From NCBI GenBank assembly GCA_017632935.1, contig JAGBQJ010000020.1, positions 1-41,774 on the forward strand: DNA of 41,774 nt, given 5' to 3'. This document shows positions 40,167 through 41,774 of this stretch, piece after piece. The notes beneath the pieces are model-generated. The model was not told where the DNA came from. It did not search any database and saw only the letters and a list, made by a program, of their open reading frames with translations. Source of the DNA: Bacteroidales bacterium. Lineage in GTDB: Bacteria > Bacteroidota > Bacteroidia > Bacteroidales > F082. Position numbers and translations under genes: made by a program. How positions within the stretch are numbered: position 1 is the first letter of the stretch; every line of letters starts with the position of its first letter.

Positions 40167-41588
40167 ATGCTGAGCCGCGGTGAGCTATATGTAAAGCTGG
40201 TGCAATCCTTTGGTTTTGAGCCTACTGAGGGCCAATCTACAGTGCTGTATCACATCGCCGCCTTCTTGCTCTCGCAAAAAGAGAACCCCACATACATCCT
40301 CAGAGGCTATGCCGGAACGGGCAAGACCTCGTTGGTCAAAACCTTGGTGAGGACTTTGCCTTCCATCGGGATGCGCTTCGTGCTAATGGCACCGACGGGA
40401 CGAGCCGCCAAGGTGCTCAGCAGCTACACGGGACAAAACGCCTCCACCATTCATCGGAGAATCTATCAGACCAAAGCCATGCCCGACGGCAGTTTCAGGA
40501 TGGCGAGGGCTGAGAACAAATTCGTCAACGCGTTGTTTATCGTCGACGAAGCCTCCATGATCGGGGAACAAAGGGAGTTTGGTGGCAGCAGCCTGCTCGA
40601 CGACCTGTTGGGTTACGTCTTCAGTGGCGAGAACTGCCGCCTGCTGCTGATTGGCGACACGGCACAGTTGCCCCCGGTTGAGAGCCAGGAAAGTCCCGCC
40701 TTGGACTGCGAGTATCTGAAATCCCAGTTTCCCATCACGGCGGCCACTTTTGAACTGACCGAAGTAAAACGTCAGGCTTTGGAGTCGGGCATACTTTATA
40801 ATGCCACTGACATCCGGCAGCTGCTCGGTCAAAACCTGTACGAATACGCCTTGCCCATTTTCCATTTGGAAGGTTTCAATGACATCCAAAAGATTGAGCC
40901 AGAAACCTTTGAGGAGATGCTGCACAATGCCTTCGCCAACACTTCCGACAACGAAGCCGTCGTCATCTGCAAATCGAACAAGCGTGTCAATATGTTCAAT
41001 CAGGCCATTCGTGGACGCATCCTTAACATTGAGGGCGAGATAGCCACGGGCGACAAGCTGATGGTGGTAAAGAACAATTATTATTGGACAGAAGGCAACG
41101 AGTCCATGAGTTTCATCGCCAACGGCGACATGGCTGAGATAAGGAAAATCAAGCATTTCGATGAGATGTACGGCTTTCGTTTCGCTGATGTGGAACTCAG
41201 TTTCACCGACTATCCCGACGCGCCCAATGTGGAAGCCAAAATCCTTTTGGATACCTTGAACAGCAACAGTCCCTCGTTGACGGAAGAAGAAAACAAACGC
41301 CTTTTTGCGGCCATCGAAGAGGACTACATGGACATCCCCAACCGCAGGGAACGATACAAGGAAATGAAGAAAAATCCTTGGTTTAACGCGTTGCAGGTAA
41401 AGTTCGCCTACGCCCTCACCTGCCACAAGACGCAGGGCGGACAATGGAACAGCGTTTTCATTGACTCTTCATTAAACCAAAAGGAAACACTTGAGGTGGA
41501 GGATCTTAGATGGCTCTACACAGCTTTGACGCGTGCTCAGGAGCGGGTCTGTTTCGTGAATTTCAAGGAAGAATTTTTTGAAGAATAG
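40167..41588 (+). CDS. RecD-like/SF1B ATP-dependent DNA helicase
   Basis: 473 residues. Walker A LRGYAGTGKTSLVK, motif Ia MAPTGRAAKVL, Walker B ALFIVDEASMIG, motif III LIGDTAQLPPVES, motif V/VI TCHKTQGGQWNSVFID and YTALTRAQERVCFV. It is a short RecD2/Dda-type 5'-3' helicase without a RecBC partner in the window. It probably acts in repair or fork processing. It starts 3 bp after tamL and converges on the rRNA operon. Confidence 0.92.
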   Translation: MLSRGELYVKLVQSFGFEPTEGQSTVLYHIAAFLLSQKENPTYILRGYAGTGKTSLVKTLVRTLPSIGMRFVLMAPTGRAAKVLSSYTGQNASTIHRRIYQTKAMPDGSFRMARAENKFVNALFIVDEASMIGEQREFGGSSLLDDLLGYVFSGENCRLLLIGDTAQLPPVESQESPALDCEYLKSQFPITAATFELTEVKRQALESGILYNATDIRQLLGQNLYEYALPIFHLEGFNDIQKIEPETFEEMLHNAFANTSDNEAVVICKSNKRVNMFNQAIRGRILNIEGEIATGDKLMVVKNNYYWTEGNESMSFIANGDMAEIRKIKHFDEMYGFRFADVELSFTDYPDAPNVEAKILLDTLNSNSPSLTEEENKRLFAAIEEDYMDIPNRRERYKEMKKNPWFNALQVKFAYALTCHKTQGGQWNSVFIDSSLNQKETLEVEDLRWLYTALTRAQERVCFVNFKEEFFEE

Positions 41589-41599
41589 CCATTACCTAG

Positions 41600-41644
41600 C
41601 ATTATAAAAACAACAAACCCCGCACTGTAATCTGTGCAGGGTTG
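41600..41644 (-). terminator. Terminator of the rRNA operon
   Basis: AACCCCGCAC (41617-41626) pairs with GTGCAGGGTT (41635-41644) with a small bulge. On minus the hairpin is followed by a T-rich tract (TTTGTTGTTTTTATAA), so it ends 5S/rRNA transcription and may also block the helicase transcript. Confidence 0.75.
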
Positions 41645-41652
41645 TCGTTCAG

Positions 41653-41766
<114 letters not shown>

Positions 41767-41774
41767 TTCTTCTG

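Overview
The window looks like a chromosomal segment of a Bacteroidota bacterium, most likely Bacteroidales. The evidence is the recurrent TAnnTTTG -7 promoter boxes with TTG-type -33 boxes, the lack of strong Shine-Dalgarno sequences, and Bacteroidota-typical families (DUF2723 membrane protein, DUF5683, DUF3276, TamL-type lipoprotein, tricorn-like S41 peptidase, long LepB, head-GIN protein). No phage, CRISPR array, integrase or transposase gene was seen. Coding density is high and no gene-free stretch exceeds about 250 bases. Family assignments come from reading the sequences, without database searches.

Layout. 1-2700: tRNA-Gln (minus) diverges from a four-gene envelope operon (CsgG-like, small lipoprotein, DUF4810, DUF799/GNA1162-like) ended by a terminator. 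2768-6856: DUF2723 membrane protein, then convergent lgt. 7047-10102: an ECF sigma/anti-sigma operon facing a GIN-domain/beta-barrel gene; both units carry the same ECF-type promoter with identical spacing. 10108-15946: beta-mannosidase, CutC and a GH20 hexosaminidase-like protein. 15947-21753: a minus-strand cluster of transglutaminase-like protein, tricorn-like S41 protease, FAH-family hydrolase and DEDDh exonuclease. From 21887 to 41588 everything is on plus: DUF3276, parA-parB-DUF5683, dapB, a DUF4143 ATPase, lepB, a lower-GC accessory patch (lipoprotein, duplicated-domain membrane protein, higBA), ftsK-lolA, exbB-exbD-tonB-folC, tamL and a RecD-like helicase. The right edge has 5S rRNA on minus, the 3' end of an rRNA operon.

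How the genes work together. Much of the window concerns the envelope: lipoprotein maturation (Lgt), secretion (LepB), LolA-like transport, outer-membrane assembly (TamL), TonB energisation and envelope stress sensing (ECF system). The other theme is chromosome handling (ParAB, FtsK, helicase, exonuclease).

Most unusual signals: (1) two copies of an undescribed ~126-131 bp intergenic element with TTTTG-rich terminal inverted repeats and two hairpins whose tetraloops (AACC and GGTT) are complementary; (2) the matched ECF promoters; (3) three 18-bp repeats at an exact 33-bp period next to the promoter of a DUF4143 ATPase gene; (4) an inverted pair of DnaA-box-like sites upstream of parA.
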